A DNA stretch of 64,000 nucleotides from Bacillus_BE sp042263505 (GCF_042263505.1 NZ_JBHKFI010000016.1:1-64000), one strand, 5' to 3'; counted from the stretch's first letter, positions 35,044-44,253 are shown. Translations and numbers: made by a program. The notes: generated by a model from the sequence alone, not told the origin.

Positions 35044-36099
35044 TTAAAATAGCATCATTCCGATCAAGCCGCTAACTATCCCGACTACTACCACAGATGT
35101 CATCACAAAAAATATCACTTTTCTTGGAAATGACTTTGCAACCATGATCAAGGATGGAAGACTTACTGCAGGTAAGGTTACTAATAATGCCGCTGCCGGC
35201 CCTCCGCCAAGACCTAATGACATAAAGGTTTGGATGATAGGAATTTCCGCAGCTGTTGGAATTACAAAAAGCATTCCTGTTATTGCAAATAGAATAATAG
35301 CCATAAGACTATTCGATGCAGAAACACTTAATTGCGGGAACAGCCAAACACGTCCCAACCCTAGAAGTAAAACCGAAATCACATAAGCGGGTACAATGTA
35401 AAGAATCATCGTTCCTAAACTTTTCAACCATCTTCCGAAAAAATGACCCTCTGGCCTGATCTCCGCTATCATTTGCTCCACTTCAACTGCTTGAGGATTC
35501 TTCACAAGTTTGTTGGCAAAATAGCTTACGCCAAAAGTCAAAATCAACCCCATAAGCAAACGAAGCAAAGTAAATTTCCATGATAGGACAAAGCCCATAA
35601 AAATAAGTGTGGCAGGGTTAATCATGGGATTTCCGATCCAAAATGCAAGGGCTGCTCCAACGGATACTTGTTTTTTACGAAGGCCAACTGCCACTGGAGC
35701 TGCACAACAGGTACACATCATTCCAGGGACCGCGGCCATTCCGGCAATCGCGGTGCTGCCAAATGATGTTTTTCCAAGTAATCTTAATAACCATTGTGTC
35801 GGCAATAACACTTGCAGCAAGGATCCAAGTAAGATGCCAAGGATTGCAGCTTTCCATACGGAATTAAAATAAACGAGTGTATAATCCAAAGCTGCATGCC
35901 ACGAAAAAGTGACATCAGATAAATCCCCCAAGATGGATGGTCCAATCGAATGAGTACTAGCAGCTAATAGCGATTTGTTATAATATGGCCACCACTTGAC
36001 ATACAATAGGCCAACAGCGGCAATAAGCATAAATAATGCAATCAACCAAATCGAATTTTTTGAATGTGGTTTTTGAATTGTTATATCATGCTGTATCAT
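35044..36099 (-). CDS. DUF318-type permease (YraQ/ArsP-like)
   Basis: A 351-residue membrane protein of the predicted permease family that includes YraQ and ArsP. The signature is PGMMCTCCAAPVAVGLRKKQVSVGAALAFWIGNPMINPATLIFMGFVL, with the CTCC cysteine cluster; a second repeat ends VIPTAAEIPIIQTFMSLGLGGGPAAALLVTLPAVSLPS. ArsP exports methylarsenicals, and others are linked to metal or thiol compounds. It is transcribed divergently from selD, so a role with selenium compounds is an attractive guess only. AGGAGGG precedes the ATG. Confidence 0.85.
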   Translation of the reverse strand: MIQHDITIQKPHSKNSIWLIALFMLIAAVGLLYVKWWPYYNKSLLAASTHSIGPSILGDLSDVTFSWHAALDYTLVYFNSVWKAAILGILLGSLLQVLLPTQWLLRLLGKTSFGSTAIAGMAAVPGMMCTCCAAPVAVGLRKKQVSVGAALAFWIGNPMINPATLIFMGFVLSWKFTLLRLLMGLILTFGVSYFANKLVKNPQAVEVEQMIAEIRPEGHFFGRWLKSLGTMILYIVPAYVISVLLLGLGRVWLFPQLSVSASNSLMAIILFAITGMLFVIPTAAEIPIIQTFMSLGLGGGPAAALLVTLPAVSLPSLIMVAKSFPRKVIFFVMTSVVVVGIVSGLIGMMLF

Positions 36100-36212
36100 G
36101 GTGCCCTCCTATATCATTTTCATTTCAAGACATTCTATTATACCATAGTTTATAGAACCTATTTTCATTTATTTTTTAATGAAATTTGCTTTGTTAAATA
36201 TCAGGAAGGAAT

Positions 36213-36241
36213 TTCACTTCTACCTTATAATGTCTTATAAT
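36213..36241 (+). promoter_or_regulatory. Putative promoter of selD
   Basis: TTCACT (36213-36218), 17 bases, TATAAT (36236-36241), with the selD start at 36278. A second TATAAT 10 bases upstream has no matching -35. Confidence 0.5.
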
Positions 36242-36277
36242 AAGTAAGTGATAACTTGAATAGAAAGGTTGTTTCTC

Positions 36278-37327
36278 ATGAAAGAGACAAGTCAAATAAA
36301 ACTTACTTCCTTATCATCTAAAGGAGGCTGCGGTTGTAAAATTGGGCCGGCAGATTTAGCACAGGTATTAAGAAATTTGCCACAAGCAACTCCTGACCCT
36401 AATTTATTAGTCGGCTTAGATACTAGTGACGATGCAGGAGTTTATCGATTAACCGATGACTTAGCGATTGTGCAGACAGTTGACTTTTTCACGCCAATAG
36501 TAGATGATCCTTATGCTTTTGGGCAGGTTGCTGCTGCGAATGCGATTAGTGATATTTATGCGATGGGTGGTAAGCCTTTAACCGCCTTGAATATTGTCGC
36601 TTTTCCGATTTCAACATTAGATAAGGCCATTCTCACGGAAATATTGCGAGGCGCTGGGGATAAATTAAAAGAAGCTGGAGTTACGCTTGTTGGTGGTCAT
36701 TCTATCGATGATAAAGAACCAAAATTCGGACTAGCCGTTACTGGAACCGTCCATCCTGAAAGGGTGCGAACCAATGCAGGTGCAAAACCAGGAGACAAGC
36801 TTATTTTGACAAAACCAATCGGTGTTGGAATTTCAACAACAGCCATTAAGCATGATCGATTGACAGAAGAAGAAATTACAGGTGTAACAAAGGTAATGTC
36901 CACTTTAAACAAAATTGCATCAGAAACCATGGCATCATTTGATGTTCACTCTTGTACAGATGTAACAGGATTCGGCTTGTTAGGACATGCCTCTGAAATG
37001 GCTAAAGGAAGCCACACTGGACTTAAAATATATAACAATCAAGTTCCAAAGCTCCCTCGTTTACGAGAACTAGCCGAAGCAGGCTCAGTACCTGGTGGAA
37101 CTAAGAATAACTTTGCTCATTTACAAGGGGATGTAACCTTCCCTGATTCGCTGGACCAAATTGATCAGTGGATTCTATGTGATGCCGTGACTTCAGGTGG
37201 TCTTCTCATTTCCATTTCAGACAATGAGGCCAATCAGCTACTTACAGATTTACAAAATGCGGGTGTTCCGGCAGCCATTATTGGTGAAGTGACTGAAGAA
37301 AATCAAGGCCATATTATAGTCCTTTAA
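36278..37327 (+). CDS. selD: Selenophosphate synthetase (selenide, water dikinase)
   Basis: Makes selenophosphate from selenide and ATP. 349 residues, usual length. The N-terminal catalytic loop reads SSKGGCGCKIGPADL, with Cys rather than selenocysteine at the active position, followed by LVGLDTSDDAGVYRL, VQTVDFFTPIVDDPYAFGQVAAANAISDIYAMGG (metal and ATP binding) and CTDVTGFGLLGHASEMA. ATG at 36278 has AAAGG 9 bases upstream; a TTG three codons earlier is less likely. The tRNA selenouridine synthase gene follows after a terminator, and no selA or selB was seen in the window. The selenium may thus go to tRNA. Confidence 0.95.
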   Translation: MKETSQIKLTSLSSKGGCGCKIGPADLAQVLRNLPQATPDPNLLVGLDTSDDAGVYRLTDDLAIVQTVDFFTPIVDDPYAFGQVAAANAISDIYAMGGKPLTALNIVAFPISTLDKAILTEILRGAGDKLKEAGVTLVGGHSIDDKEPKFGLAVTGTVHPERVRTNAGAKPGDKLILTKPIGVGISTTAIKHDRLTEEEITGVTKVMSTLNKIASETMASFDVHSCTDVTGFGLLGHASEMAKGSHTGLKIYNNQVPKLPRLRELAEAGSVPGGTKNNFAHLQGDVTFPDSLDQIDQWILCDAVTSGGLLISISDNEANQLLTDLQNAGVPAAIIGEVTEENQGHIIVL

Positions 37328-37342
37328 ATTAAAGCAGAGTGA

Positions 37343-37373
37343 CAAAAAAATCGGCTCAATAGCCGATTTTTTC
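37343..37373 (+). terminator. Terminator between selD and mnmH
   Basis: AAAAAATCGGCT / AGCCGATTTTTT with a 4-base loop and T6. It is strong, so mnmH probably has its own promoter or depends on read-through. Confidence 0.9.
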
Positions 37374-37429
37374 AATTATTTTTCTTCAAAGTTATGTCGA
37401 TATTATTTTTATAGAAAGGCGGCGGCATC

Positions 37430-38467
37430 ATGTTTCAAGATATTTCAGTTGAAGACCTAGTCACATTAAAAGATCGTGGTGAAATAACCATGATCGATGT
37501 AAGATCTCCTTCCGAATTCAAGAATGCGACCATTCCTGGCAGTCTAAACATCCCCTTCTTTAATGATGAGGAACGGGCAGAAATTGGAACGATTTATAAA
37601 CAAGTGAGTACACTAGCAGCAAAAGAACGAGGACTGGAGATTATTTCAGCGAAATTACCTGACTTTGTTAAAGAATTCTCTAAGATACAAGGAAAAAAAG
37701 CGGTTTTTTGTTGGCGTGGAGGAATGCGAAGCCGTACTACTGCTACTCTTCTTGATTTAATGGGAATTAAAATTTTTCGTTTAGAAGGCGGTTATCGGAA
37801 TTATCGTCATTGGGTTGTCCAACAATTAGAATCATATGAATTAAAACAAGAAGTATTCGTTTTAAATGGAAATACAGGAACCGGAAAGACAATCATCCTC
37901 CGTCGCTTAAAAGAAGAAGGCTTTCCTGTCATTGATCTTGAAGGGCTTTCTAACCATCGCGGCTCCATTTTTGGCCAAATTGGTTTACAACCAAATAATC
38001 AAAAAACCTTTGATTCCTTGCTCGTGGAAGACCTTAAGTTCTATCAATCCTCTTCCTATATTCTATTCGAGGGTGAGAGCAGCCGTATTGGAAAAGTAGT
38101 ACTCCCCTCTTTTCTCATGAAAAAAAAGGAACAAGGAGTACAATTGTTTTTAGAATTACCGATTGAGGAAAGAATTACACATATTTTAGACGATTATGAA
38201 CCATGGAATCATAAGCAAGAATGTATCGATTCTTTTAATCGAATTAAAAAACGAATTCATACACCGATTGCAAAGGAAATTGAGACGGAATTAGAGGCTG
38301 AGAATTTTTCATCTGCCGTCGGATTATTACTTGAGTATTATTATGATCCTTTATATGAGCACTCAACAAATCAATATCCTGAAAATCAAAAAATGACCAT
38401 TAAGGCAAGGAATGTAGATGAGGCAATAAAAATCATTAAAGATTATCTTGGAGTAAGGAAAAAGTAA
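37430..38467 (+). CDS. mnmH: tRNA 2-selenouridine synthase (MnmH/SelU)
   Basis: Replaces sulfur by selenium at the wobble 2-thiouridine of certain tRNAs using selenophosphate. 345 residues, normal length. The N-terminal rhodanese domain (about 1-135) has MIDVRSPSEFKNATIPGSLNIPFFNDEERAEIGTIYKQ and the catalytic Cys in AVFCWRGGMRSRT. The C-terminal P-loop domain has LNGNTGTGKT (about 141-150) and LEGLSNHRGSIFG. GGCGGC sits ahead of the ATG. The order selD-mnmH matches the function. Confidence 0.95.
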   Translation: MFQDISVEDLVTLKDRGEITMIDVRSPSEFKNATIPGSLNIPFFNDEERAEIGTIYKQVSTLAAKERGLEIISAKLPDFVKEFSKIQGKKAVFCWRGGMRSRTTATLLDLMGIKIFRLEGGYRNYRHWVVQQLESYELKQEVFVLNGNTGTGKTIILRRLKEEGFPVIDLEGLSNHRGSIFGQIGLQPNNQKTFDSLLVEDLKFYQSSSYILFEGESSRIGKVVLPSFLMKKKEQGVQLFLELPIEERITHILDDYEPWNHKQECIDSFNRIKKRIHTPIAKEIETELEAENFSSAVGLLLEYYYDPLYEHSTNQYPENQKMTIKARNVDEAIKIIKDYLGVRKK

Positions 38468-38474
38468 ATGACGT

Positions 38475-38520
38475 AACCAGATTTATCATTAATTTCATTA
38501 AATAAATCTGGTTTATTTTT
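38475..38520. terminator. Bidirectional terminator between mnmH and the diguanylate cyclase gene
   Basis: AACCAGATTTAT (38475-38486) and ATAAATCTGGTT (38502-38513), with TATTTTT following on the plus strand. Confidence 0.85.
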
Positions 38521-39691
38521 CCATATCATTTGTATATTCATGGGTCTTAGAGATTTCTCTGGCCTTTTGTTTATGTTTCTGTTTATTCTCATACATCAAT
38601 GAATCAATTTGTTTTTGAAATTCCTCAACTGTCATATGGGATTGGTCATCATATATCGTATATCCCATACTAAATTGAAGATTAAAGGGCTGGCTTCCAT
38701 ATTTATTGTATCTTTCAATACTATTTTTGATTTTTGATACAATGCCTTCTAATTCCATTCGGTTCTCGACATCCAGCACAATACAAAACTCATCTCCACC
38801 GAATCTTGCAATAAAATCCTCTGGCTTCAAGCAGCTGCTAAACAAATCGGCTGATATCTGCAAGGCTTTATCCCCCATGTCATGACCATAGGTATCATTA
38901 ATCGATTTAAAATCGTTTAAATCAACCATAATGGCGGCGAACCGTTTATTTCGCCCACTTTTACTGATCTTTCCCTTTAAATATAGTTCAAACCTCTTCC
39001 GATTATAGACTCCTGTTAAATAATCAATATATATATTCCGATTTTGAATGTTCAAAAAAGCAATCAATAAAGATAAAACAACACTATTCAAGATAAAGGA
39101 AATGCCATAAAACACAATCTGCAAAATAATACTGATTAACGGCGGAATCCCAAAAAATACAAGAGCACAATATGATTTCTTGTCTATTCTCCTACGATTT
39201 ACCGTAACTAAGATAAAAGAAATAAGGAGTAACAAGATAATAATAGAAGCTGAAAGTAAAAACAGCGGCCCCCGATGATAAATATTATGTGAATCGACAT
39301 AGTAATACCAACCATTAAATAGGGTTAAAGTCGCCATCCCAGCATTAAGGACATTTAGAACTAATAAAGGATAACACAGCCTTTTTGTCTTTCTTTCATC
39401 CTGAAACACCTGGTAGTGAACATACAATAGCCATAATGAAGGTAATATGAGATTGAGCAGGAAAATCAAAAAATTGCCAGAGTTATCGATAACATAATAA
39501 ATCTCCCCTGGATTCCCATCTAATCGACTACCAATATCTAAGAGTAATAGCAGAATGGTGGTGATCACTATACTCAAAAACAACTTAAATTCTATTGAAT
39601 CCCTCTCAGTTTGCTTGAAAGAATGAAAGCAGATTATGATGAGTAACAAAATAGAATAAATATCTAAAACCAAATTATTAACAAAATTCAT
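38513..39691 (-). CDS. Membrane-bound diguanylate cyclase (GGDEF domain)
   Basis: A 392-residue protein. The first ~220 residues form about seven or eight membrane helices with no recognised sensor name. The C-terminal ~165 residues are a GGDEF domain with DYLTGVYNRKRFE, VDLNDFKSINDTYGHDMGDKAL and the intact active-site loop ARFGGDEFCIVLD, so it should make cyclic di-GMP. The product-inhibition site upstream of the loop reads KPED instead of RxxD, so feedback inhibition may be lost. GGAGG lies 11 bases ahead of the ATG. Confidence 0.9.
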   Translation of the reverse strand: MNFVNNLVLDIYSILLLIIICFHSFKQTERDSIEFKLFLSIVITTILLLLLDIGSRLDGNPGEIYYVIDNSGNFLIFLLNLILPSLWLLYVHYQVFQDERKTKRLCYPLLVLNVLNAGMATLTLFNGWYYYVDSHNIYHRGPLFLLSASIIILLLLISFILVTVNRRRIDKKSYCALVFFGIPPLISIILQIVFYGISFILNSVVLSLLIAFLNIQNRNIYIDYLTGVYNRKRFELYLKGKISKSGRNKRFAAIMVDLNDFKSINDTYGHDMGDKALQISADLFSSCLKPEDFIARFGGDEFCIVLDVENRMELEGIVSKIKNSIERYNKYGSQPFNLQFSMGYTIYDDQSHMTVEEFQKQIDSLMYENKQKHKQKAREISKTHEYTNDMEK

Positions 39692-40220
39692 TTTGCTACA
39701 TCCTCCATAAAGCTTTTTTTACCCCAAAAATAAAGATAGCAATGATTTATTTCCATTCCCATTTCTTATTTCCCAATACTATTACTTGACTAAATATTAT
39801 ATCACTATTTTCAAACGAAAGTCCCATCTATCAATGAAGAATTGATGGATAATTTACAGAGAAATGGATAATTTCTACTTATAATGTCCTATATAAATAT
39901 GATATTTTTGAATGCAATAAATATTTTTTAATAAAATTACTAGTTTTGAAACAATATTCTTGAATTATTCTAAAAAAGGTCTTATTATTTTATTATAATG
40001 ATATGAATTATTCACAAAATGTTTACATTGGGGAGTGTAAACAAAATAGTTAACGTTTTCATTGTGAATAAAGGAGAAAAAAGGGTCCGATAAAATGGAT
40101 CAAAGGGAATTAAGCTATTTCAGTACTAGGGGAAATTTTTTAAAAAGTTCAATGATGGATGTTTTGGGGAGAATGTCTGTCATTGAACATGAATTCACTA
40201 CAAAACAAAGGGGTATTTTT
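39692..40220. other. Intergenic region with inverted repeat TGTTTACA-N8-TGTAAACA
   Basis: About 530 AT-rich bases between divergent genes. At 40020-40043 a perfect 8-bp inverted repeat separated by 8 bases looks like a regulator site upstream of the dehydrogenase gene. An in-frame open stretch from 40095 joins the dehydrogenase frame but has no family resemblance, so I treat it as leader sequence. Confidence 0.55.
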
Positions 40221-41117
40221 ATGAATTACAAAAACATTACAGTAGCAGGAAGCGGCGTTTTAGGCAGTCAAATTGCCTACCAAACTGCTTTTAAGGGGTT
40301 CTATGTATCCGTTTACGACATTAATGATGAAGCCTTAGATCGGGCAAAAGAGAGAATCACAAAATTAAAACTTCGTTATCAAGAAGATTTAGGAGCAACA
40401 GAGGAAGAAGTGAATGCCGCTTTCAATCGCATGTCATTCAATAGCGATCTTGCAAAGACAGTAGCAAAAGCTGACCTAGTGATTGAGGCTATTCCAGAAG
40501 TTGTGGCAATCAAAACGGATTTTTATAAAGAGTTAGGCAAAGTGGCTCCTAAGCAAACTATTTTTGCAACAAACTCTTCTACTCTATTGCCAAGCCAATT
40601 CGCCTTAGCAACAGGACGTCCGGAAAAATTCTTGGCTCTTCACTTCGCCAATGAAATTTGGTTAAATAACACAGCCGAAGTGATGAAGCATCCTGGAACA
40701 GATATGGAAGTATTTGATGAAGTGATTACATTCGCAAAAGCAATTGGAATGGTGGCTTTACCTTTACAGAAGGAACAACCCGGCTATATTTTAAATTCGC
40801 TTCTTGTTCCTTTCTTAGAAGCCGCACAAATCCTTTTACTTAACGGGATTTCAGACCCAGAAACCATTGATAAAACATGGATGATCGCCACCGGAGCACC
40901 AAAAGGGCCATTCGCAATCTTAGATGTTGTAGGAATTACAACCGCTTATAATATTGCAAGCGCTAAAGCACAAGCTGGCATCCAAGGTTTTGATAAATTA
41001 GCCAATTTATTAAAAACTGAATACATCGATAAAGGAAAAATCGGAAACGGTGTGGGAGAAGGGTTCTATAAGTATCCAGATCCATATTATTTGGATCCTG
41101 AGTTTTTGGTTGGTTAA
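40221..41117 (+). CDS. 3-hydroxyacyl-CoA dehydrogenase family (NAD-dependent)
   Basis: About 298 residues with a Rossmann start ITVAGSGVLGSQIAYQTAFKGFYVSVYDIN, the family signature KADLVIEAIPEVVAIKTDFYKELGKVAPKQTIFATNSSTL, the catalytic-region ALHFANEIWLNNTAEVM with the active His, and a C-terminal helical domain (GAPKGPFAILDVVGI). Typical members oxidise 3-hydroxybutyryl-CoA. I choose ATG 40221, which has AAAGGGG 7 bases upstream; the frame is open to 40095 with a 42-codon extension that resembles nothing. No other fatty-acid genes adjoin, so the pathway is unclear. Confidence 0.85.
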   Translation: MNYKNITVAGSGVLGSQIAYQTAFKGFYVSVYDINDEALDRAKERITKLKLRYQEDLGATEEEVNAAFNRMSFNSDLAKTVAKADLVIEAIPEVVAIKTDFYKELGKVAPKQTIFATNSSTLLPSQFALATGRPEKFLALHFANEIWLNNTAEVMKHPGTDMEVFDEVITFAKAIGMVALPLQKEQPGYILNSLLVPFLEAAQILLLNGISDPETIDKTWMIATGAPKGPFAILDVVGITTAYNIASAKAQAGIQGFDKLANLLKTEYIDKGKIGNGVGEGFYKYPDPYYLDPEFLVG

Positions 41118-41145
41118 AATCTAAATTGTCTCACATTAATAATGG

Positions 41146-41184
41146 AGGGGTTGCTTTGATAAAAGCAGCCCTTTCTCTTTTTTA
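41146..41184 (+). terminator. Terminator after the dehydrogenase gene
   Basis: AGGGGTTGCTTT / AAAGCAGCCCT hairpin followed by TTCTCTTTTTT. Confidence 0.85.
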
Positions 41185-41399
41185 GCCAAGTATAATAAAC
41201 AATCTGAATTGTAGGCTCCTATTTGTGTTGTGCAAATAGGAAAAGCATGATTGTGAAACCTAAATGAAACTCCGATTAATATGTAAAGTATTTTACCTTA
41301 TCTTTTTAGGCAATAACTATGATTATCCATTTCTTTAAATTCGCAATTTTTAGATCCATATTTATATGGTTATTTTCTTATCGGTCATTCAAATATAAT

Positions 41400-41442
41400 A
41401 AACCTAATTTCCCGTTGTTGAAAATGGATAATTAGGTTTTTG
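41400..41442 (+). terminator. Hairpin in the gap upstream of the DUF2089 gene
   Basis: AAACCTAATT / AATTAGGTTT with following TTTTG. The 41185-41600 gap otherwise holds only AT-rich DNA with no gene. The hairpin could end a small transcript or attenuate the DUF2089 operon; no partner structure was found. Confidence 0.5.
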
Positions 41443-41622
41443 TTCTTATTAAGTTTGTTTTAGATCTGACATTAATCAATTAATAAACAGACTTCTATTA
41501 TCAATAATATTTACTATAATATTAATGATTTTAATTTTTTTGTTGGAATTATTTAATTTTATTATTTACATCTTTATTTTATAGATATATAATCAAATCA
41601 AATGAAAGAAAGGAATTTCAAA

Positions 41623-41988
41623 ATGGCTTATAAAGTGATCACTAATTGTCCTGTCTGCAACAATACTTTGAAAATTACGAAGTTGAAGTGCTCTCATTGT
41701 CACACTACGATTGAAAATGAATTTGAATTTTCTAAACTCGCATCATTATCAAAGGACCAGCTTCATTTTGTGGAAGTGTTTTTAACGTGTAGGGGAAATA
41801 TCAAAGAGGTTGAAAAGGAACTGGGGATCTCGTATCCGACTGTTCGGGGCAAACTGACAGACATAATTTCATCCCTTGGATATGTGCAGAAGAAGAAAAA
41901 TGAAGTAGACGAGAACAAGATTGTCACCATGTTGGAAAATGGCGAAATCACTCCAGAAGAAGCCATTAAACTATTAAAAGATGAATAA
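41623..41988 (+). CDS. DUF2089 zinc-ribbon/HTH protein
   Basis: A 121-residue predicted DNA-binding protein. The N-terminal zinc ribbon has CPVCNNTLKITKLKCSHCHT (two CxxC pairs), followed by a helix-turn-helix (FVEVFLTCRGNIKEVEKELGISYPTVRGKL), the DUF2089 hallmark, and a SHOCT-like tail (MLENGEITPEEAIKLLKDE). The ATG at 41623 has AAAGGA 8 bases upstream. It is the first gene of a three-gene operon and probably its regulator. The tail motif recurs at the start of the next protein, hinting at direct interaction (inference). Confidence 0.85.
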   Translation: MAYKVITNCPVCNNTLKITKLKCSHCHTTIENEFEFSKLASLSKDQLHFVEVFLTCRGNIKEVEKELGISYPTVRGKLTDIISSLGYVQKKKNEVDENKIVTMLENGEITPEEAIKLLKDE

Positions 41989-42001
41989 GGAGGAATTTAC
42001 C

Positions 42002-42391
42002 ATGAAAGAGGAAATCGCAAGAGTGTTAGCAATGGTGCAAGAAGGGAAAATTGATGCAGATAAAGGATCAGAATTGATCCAAGTATTAACAGAGAAAGGA
42101 GAAACAAATAGTTTGCAACTAGAAAAGCCAAATAAGTATTTAGATAAAACATTAAAAATTCGTGTTGTATCCGCTGAAAATGATAACGTCACGGTCAATT
42201 TGCCCATAAAACTTGTCAAAGTAGTATTAATGACTGGTCACAGCATTGCTGCGAGCATCCCTCAATCGGAAAAATATGTAAAGGATATTGACATAGACCT
42301 CATTATTGAAGCAATCGAAAATGAATTGGACGGGCAAATTGTGGATGTTAAGTCCGCAAACGGAGACACCGTTTCTGTCTTCATTGAATAG
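42002..42391 (+). CDS. SHOCT-like/YvlB N-terminal-type domain protein
   Basis: A 129-residue protein. The start MKEEIARVLAMVQEGKIDADKGSELIQVL is the short SHOCT-like helix pair found in YvlB-type proteins; the rest is a beta-rich domain (LKIRVVSAENDNVTVNLPIKLVKVVL, DIDIDLIIEAIENELDGQIVDVKSANGDTVSVFIE). AGGAGG precedes ATG 42002, 13 bases after the DUF2089 stop. Members are tied to envelope stress in Bacilli, but the function is unknown. Confidence 0.78.
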   Translation: MKEEIARVLAMVQEGKIDADKGSELIQVLTEKGETNSLQLEKPNKYLDKTLKIRVVSAENDNVTVNLPIKLVKVVLMTGHSIAASIPQSEKYVKDIDIDLIIEAIENELDGQIVDVKSANGDTVSVFIE

Positions 42392-42401
42392 TGATTAGCT
42401 C

Positions 42402-42683
42402 ATGATGCATATAAAAGTGAAAGCAAAAGACGTTCGATTCACCATCCCTATTCCATATGCTTTTTTAGACATTGGTATTTCAATTTTATCTTCAAAAATT
42501 TTTCAACAGCATGCAAATAAATGGGCAAAAAAGTATTTTGAAAGAAAAAAACTGGACTTTACCCTTCCACTAATAGACAAAAAAACGCTTAAACCAATCA
42601 TCGAGGAACTGAAAAATCATAAAGGGGTCCTAATGGTAGATGTCAAAGCTAATGACGATACAGAGGTTAAGGTTAGACTCTAA
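42402..42683 (+). CDS. Small hypothetical protein of the DUF2089 operon
   Basis: 93 residues, not recognised by name. IPIPYAFLDIGISILSSKIFQQHANKWAKKYF could be amphipathic and membrane-proximal, followed by a basic segment and a beta-rich end (GVLMVDVKANDDTEVKVRL). The end resembles the close of the preceding protein (DGQIVDVKSANGDTVSVFIE), so the two may share a fold. It starts 10 bases after the previous stop and completes the operon. Confidence 0.7.
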   Translation: MMHIKVKAKDVRFTIPIPYAFLDIGISILSSKIFQQHANKWAKKYFERKKLDFTLPLIDKKTLKPIIEELKNHKGVLMVDVKANDDTEVKVRL

Positions 42684-42833
42684 TTCTTATTGATATGTTC
42701 GCAAGATTGTTGTTTTTACGAACTGGCTTGAATTTCCGGCTTTGCTGTCCGAATCGGGCCCTCTTTCGGGCTCGTTTGCTTAAATTTACATCCAAACAGT
42801 CCTAATAGATAATTCATTTTCTCATCAAATAAA

Positions 42834-43051
42834 CTAATCATTTAATCCCTTTCCATTGAGAATTTGCTGAATATATTTTCCTACCCTTGATTCGCGAGTT
42901 TTGGATTGCTTGGGTTTAGAAAAGTAAAGAATGTATGCCCTTGCCGTCCCGGGGTCAATGCTTCAAAAACCATTTTTAAGGTGGGGATTTCATCAAATTT
43001 AGTTTGCAATTCCTCTGGAATGATGAATTCTGTATTCTCTTTAAAATTCAC
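42834..43051 (-). pseudogene. Frameshifted 3' remnant of a YdeI/OmpD-associated-type gene
   Basis: Read on the minus strand: VNFKENTEFIIPEELQTKFDEIPTLKMVFEALTPGRQ, then in the next frame RAYILYFSKPKQSKTRESRVGKYIQQILNGKGLND and a stop at 42834. Together they make the well-known YdeI-family C-terminus (EALTPGRxRAYxLYFS..KQSKTR). One base is missing in CGGCAAGGGCA (CGG CAA AGG GCA expected), and the N-terminal half is gone. The rest of the 42684-43236 gap shows no gene. Confidence 0.85.
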
Positions 43052-43236
43052 TCAAACAATATCTAGTCTCCCCTGCCTTCTTCACCTTTAAAATCGAAAT
43101 CAACATCGTTCTTTTTATCCTCTAATCATTAACAAAAACACATCTATAGTAACTGTTCTAACAAATTCAAAGTTGTTAAACTATTAATACTCACCCAGAA
43201 TCTACCAAAAAGTATATTCTATTAGGAGGGAAATAG

Positions 43237-44199
43237 ATGGAGCAAAAATTGCATTTAATTCCACATCAGGTGAATGCAGAACTCGAAGTAGTATCTGAGG
43301 TGCCAGAAGGTGTTGAGATGATTGCGGCTCCAAAAATCTGGGAGATTACAAAAGGGAAGGGAATCACGGTTGCCATATTGGACACAGGGTGTGATATCAC
43401 CCATCCTGATTTGAGCGAGAGAATTATAGGCGGACGGAATTTCACCAATGATGATCAAGGAAATCCTAATGGATACACTGACTATAATGGCCACGGAACC
43501 CATGTAGCCGGCACAATTGCTGCTAGTCATAACGGTAGAGGAGTAGTTGGTGTTGCACCGGAAGCAAATTTACTGATCTTAAAGGTACTTGATAAAAATG
43601 GATCGGGGCAATACGAATGGATTATCAATGGAATTAACTATGCAATTGAACAAAAGGCAGATATAATCTCCATGAGTCTCGGCGGACCAATAGACGTACC
43701 TGAGTTACATGAAGCGATTCAAAACGCAGTCAATCATCAAATTCTAGTCGTTTGCGCCGCTGGAAATGAGGGTGATGGGCAGGAATCTTCAGATGAATAT
43801 GCCTATCCTGGCTCCTATAATGAGGTTATCAGCGTTGGGGCCATTAATCTGAAACGCCGCTCTTCCGAATTTTCAAATTCAAACAATGAAGTCGACTTAG
43901 TAGCTCCTGGTGAAGAAATCCTTTCAACCTATTTAAATGGGAAATACGCAAAACTTAGTGGAACCTCTATGGCCACACCGCATATATCCGGTGGACTTGC
44001 GCTTATAAAAGATACTGTCAATAAAAGCTTTGAACGAAATCTGACAGAGCCTGAGCTTTATGCCCAATTAATTAAGAGGACCGTGCCACTAGGAAACTCA
44101 CCAAAACTCGAAGGCAATGGAATGCTTTACTTAACAACATTGGATTACTTATCGGATTTATTCAAACAAAAAATATCTGCTCAGATGTTGAATATATAA
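43237..44199 (+). CDS. Intracellular subtilisin-like serine protease (S8 family)
   Basis: A 320-residue S8 protease of the Isp type: no signal peptide and no long prodomain, only a short N-terminal extension with LIPHQV (similar to the inhibitory LIPY motif of Isp proteins). The catalytic triad is clear: Asp in AILDTGCDITHPDL (about 49), His in GHGTHVAGTIAAS (about 86), and Ser in LSGTSMATPHISGG (about 250), with the oxyanion Asn in CAAGNEG. It probably degrades cytoplasmic proteins in late growth or sporulation after activation. GGAGGG precedes the ATG. Confidence 0.93.
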   Translation: MEQKLHLIPHQVNAELEVVSEVPEGVEMIAAPKIWEITKGKGITVAILDTGCDITHPDLSERIIGGRNFTNDDQGNPNGYTDYNGHGTHVAGTIAASHNGRGVVGVAPEANLLILKVLDKNGSGQYEWIINGINYAIEQKADIISMSLGGPIDVPELHEAIQNAVNHQILVVCAAGNEGDGQESSDEYAYPGSYNEVISVGAINLKRRSSEFSNSNNEVDLVAPGEEILSTYLNGKYAKLSGTSMATPHISGGLALIKDTVNKSFERNLTEPELYAQLIKRTVPLGNSPKLEGNGMLYLTTLDYLSDLFKQKISAQMLNI

Positions 44200-44253
44200 T
44201 TATTTTTGAGTGTGCCTCAGTTTTTTTACAATTGTATGGACTCGCTCAACAAA

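Noticed and set aside
40095..40220. 42-codon N-terminal extension of the dehydrogenase
   Set aside because: It precedes a clear Rossmann start with its own AAAGGGG site and resembles no known domain.
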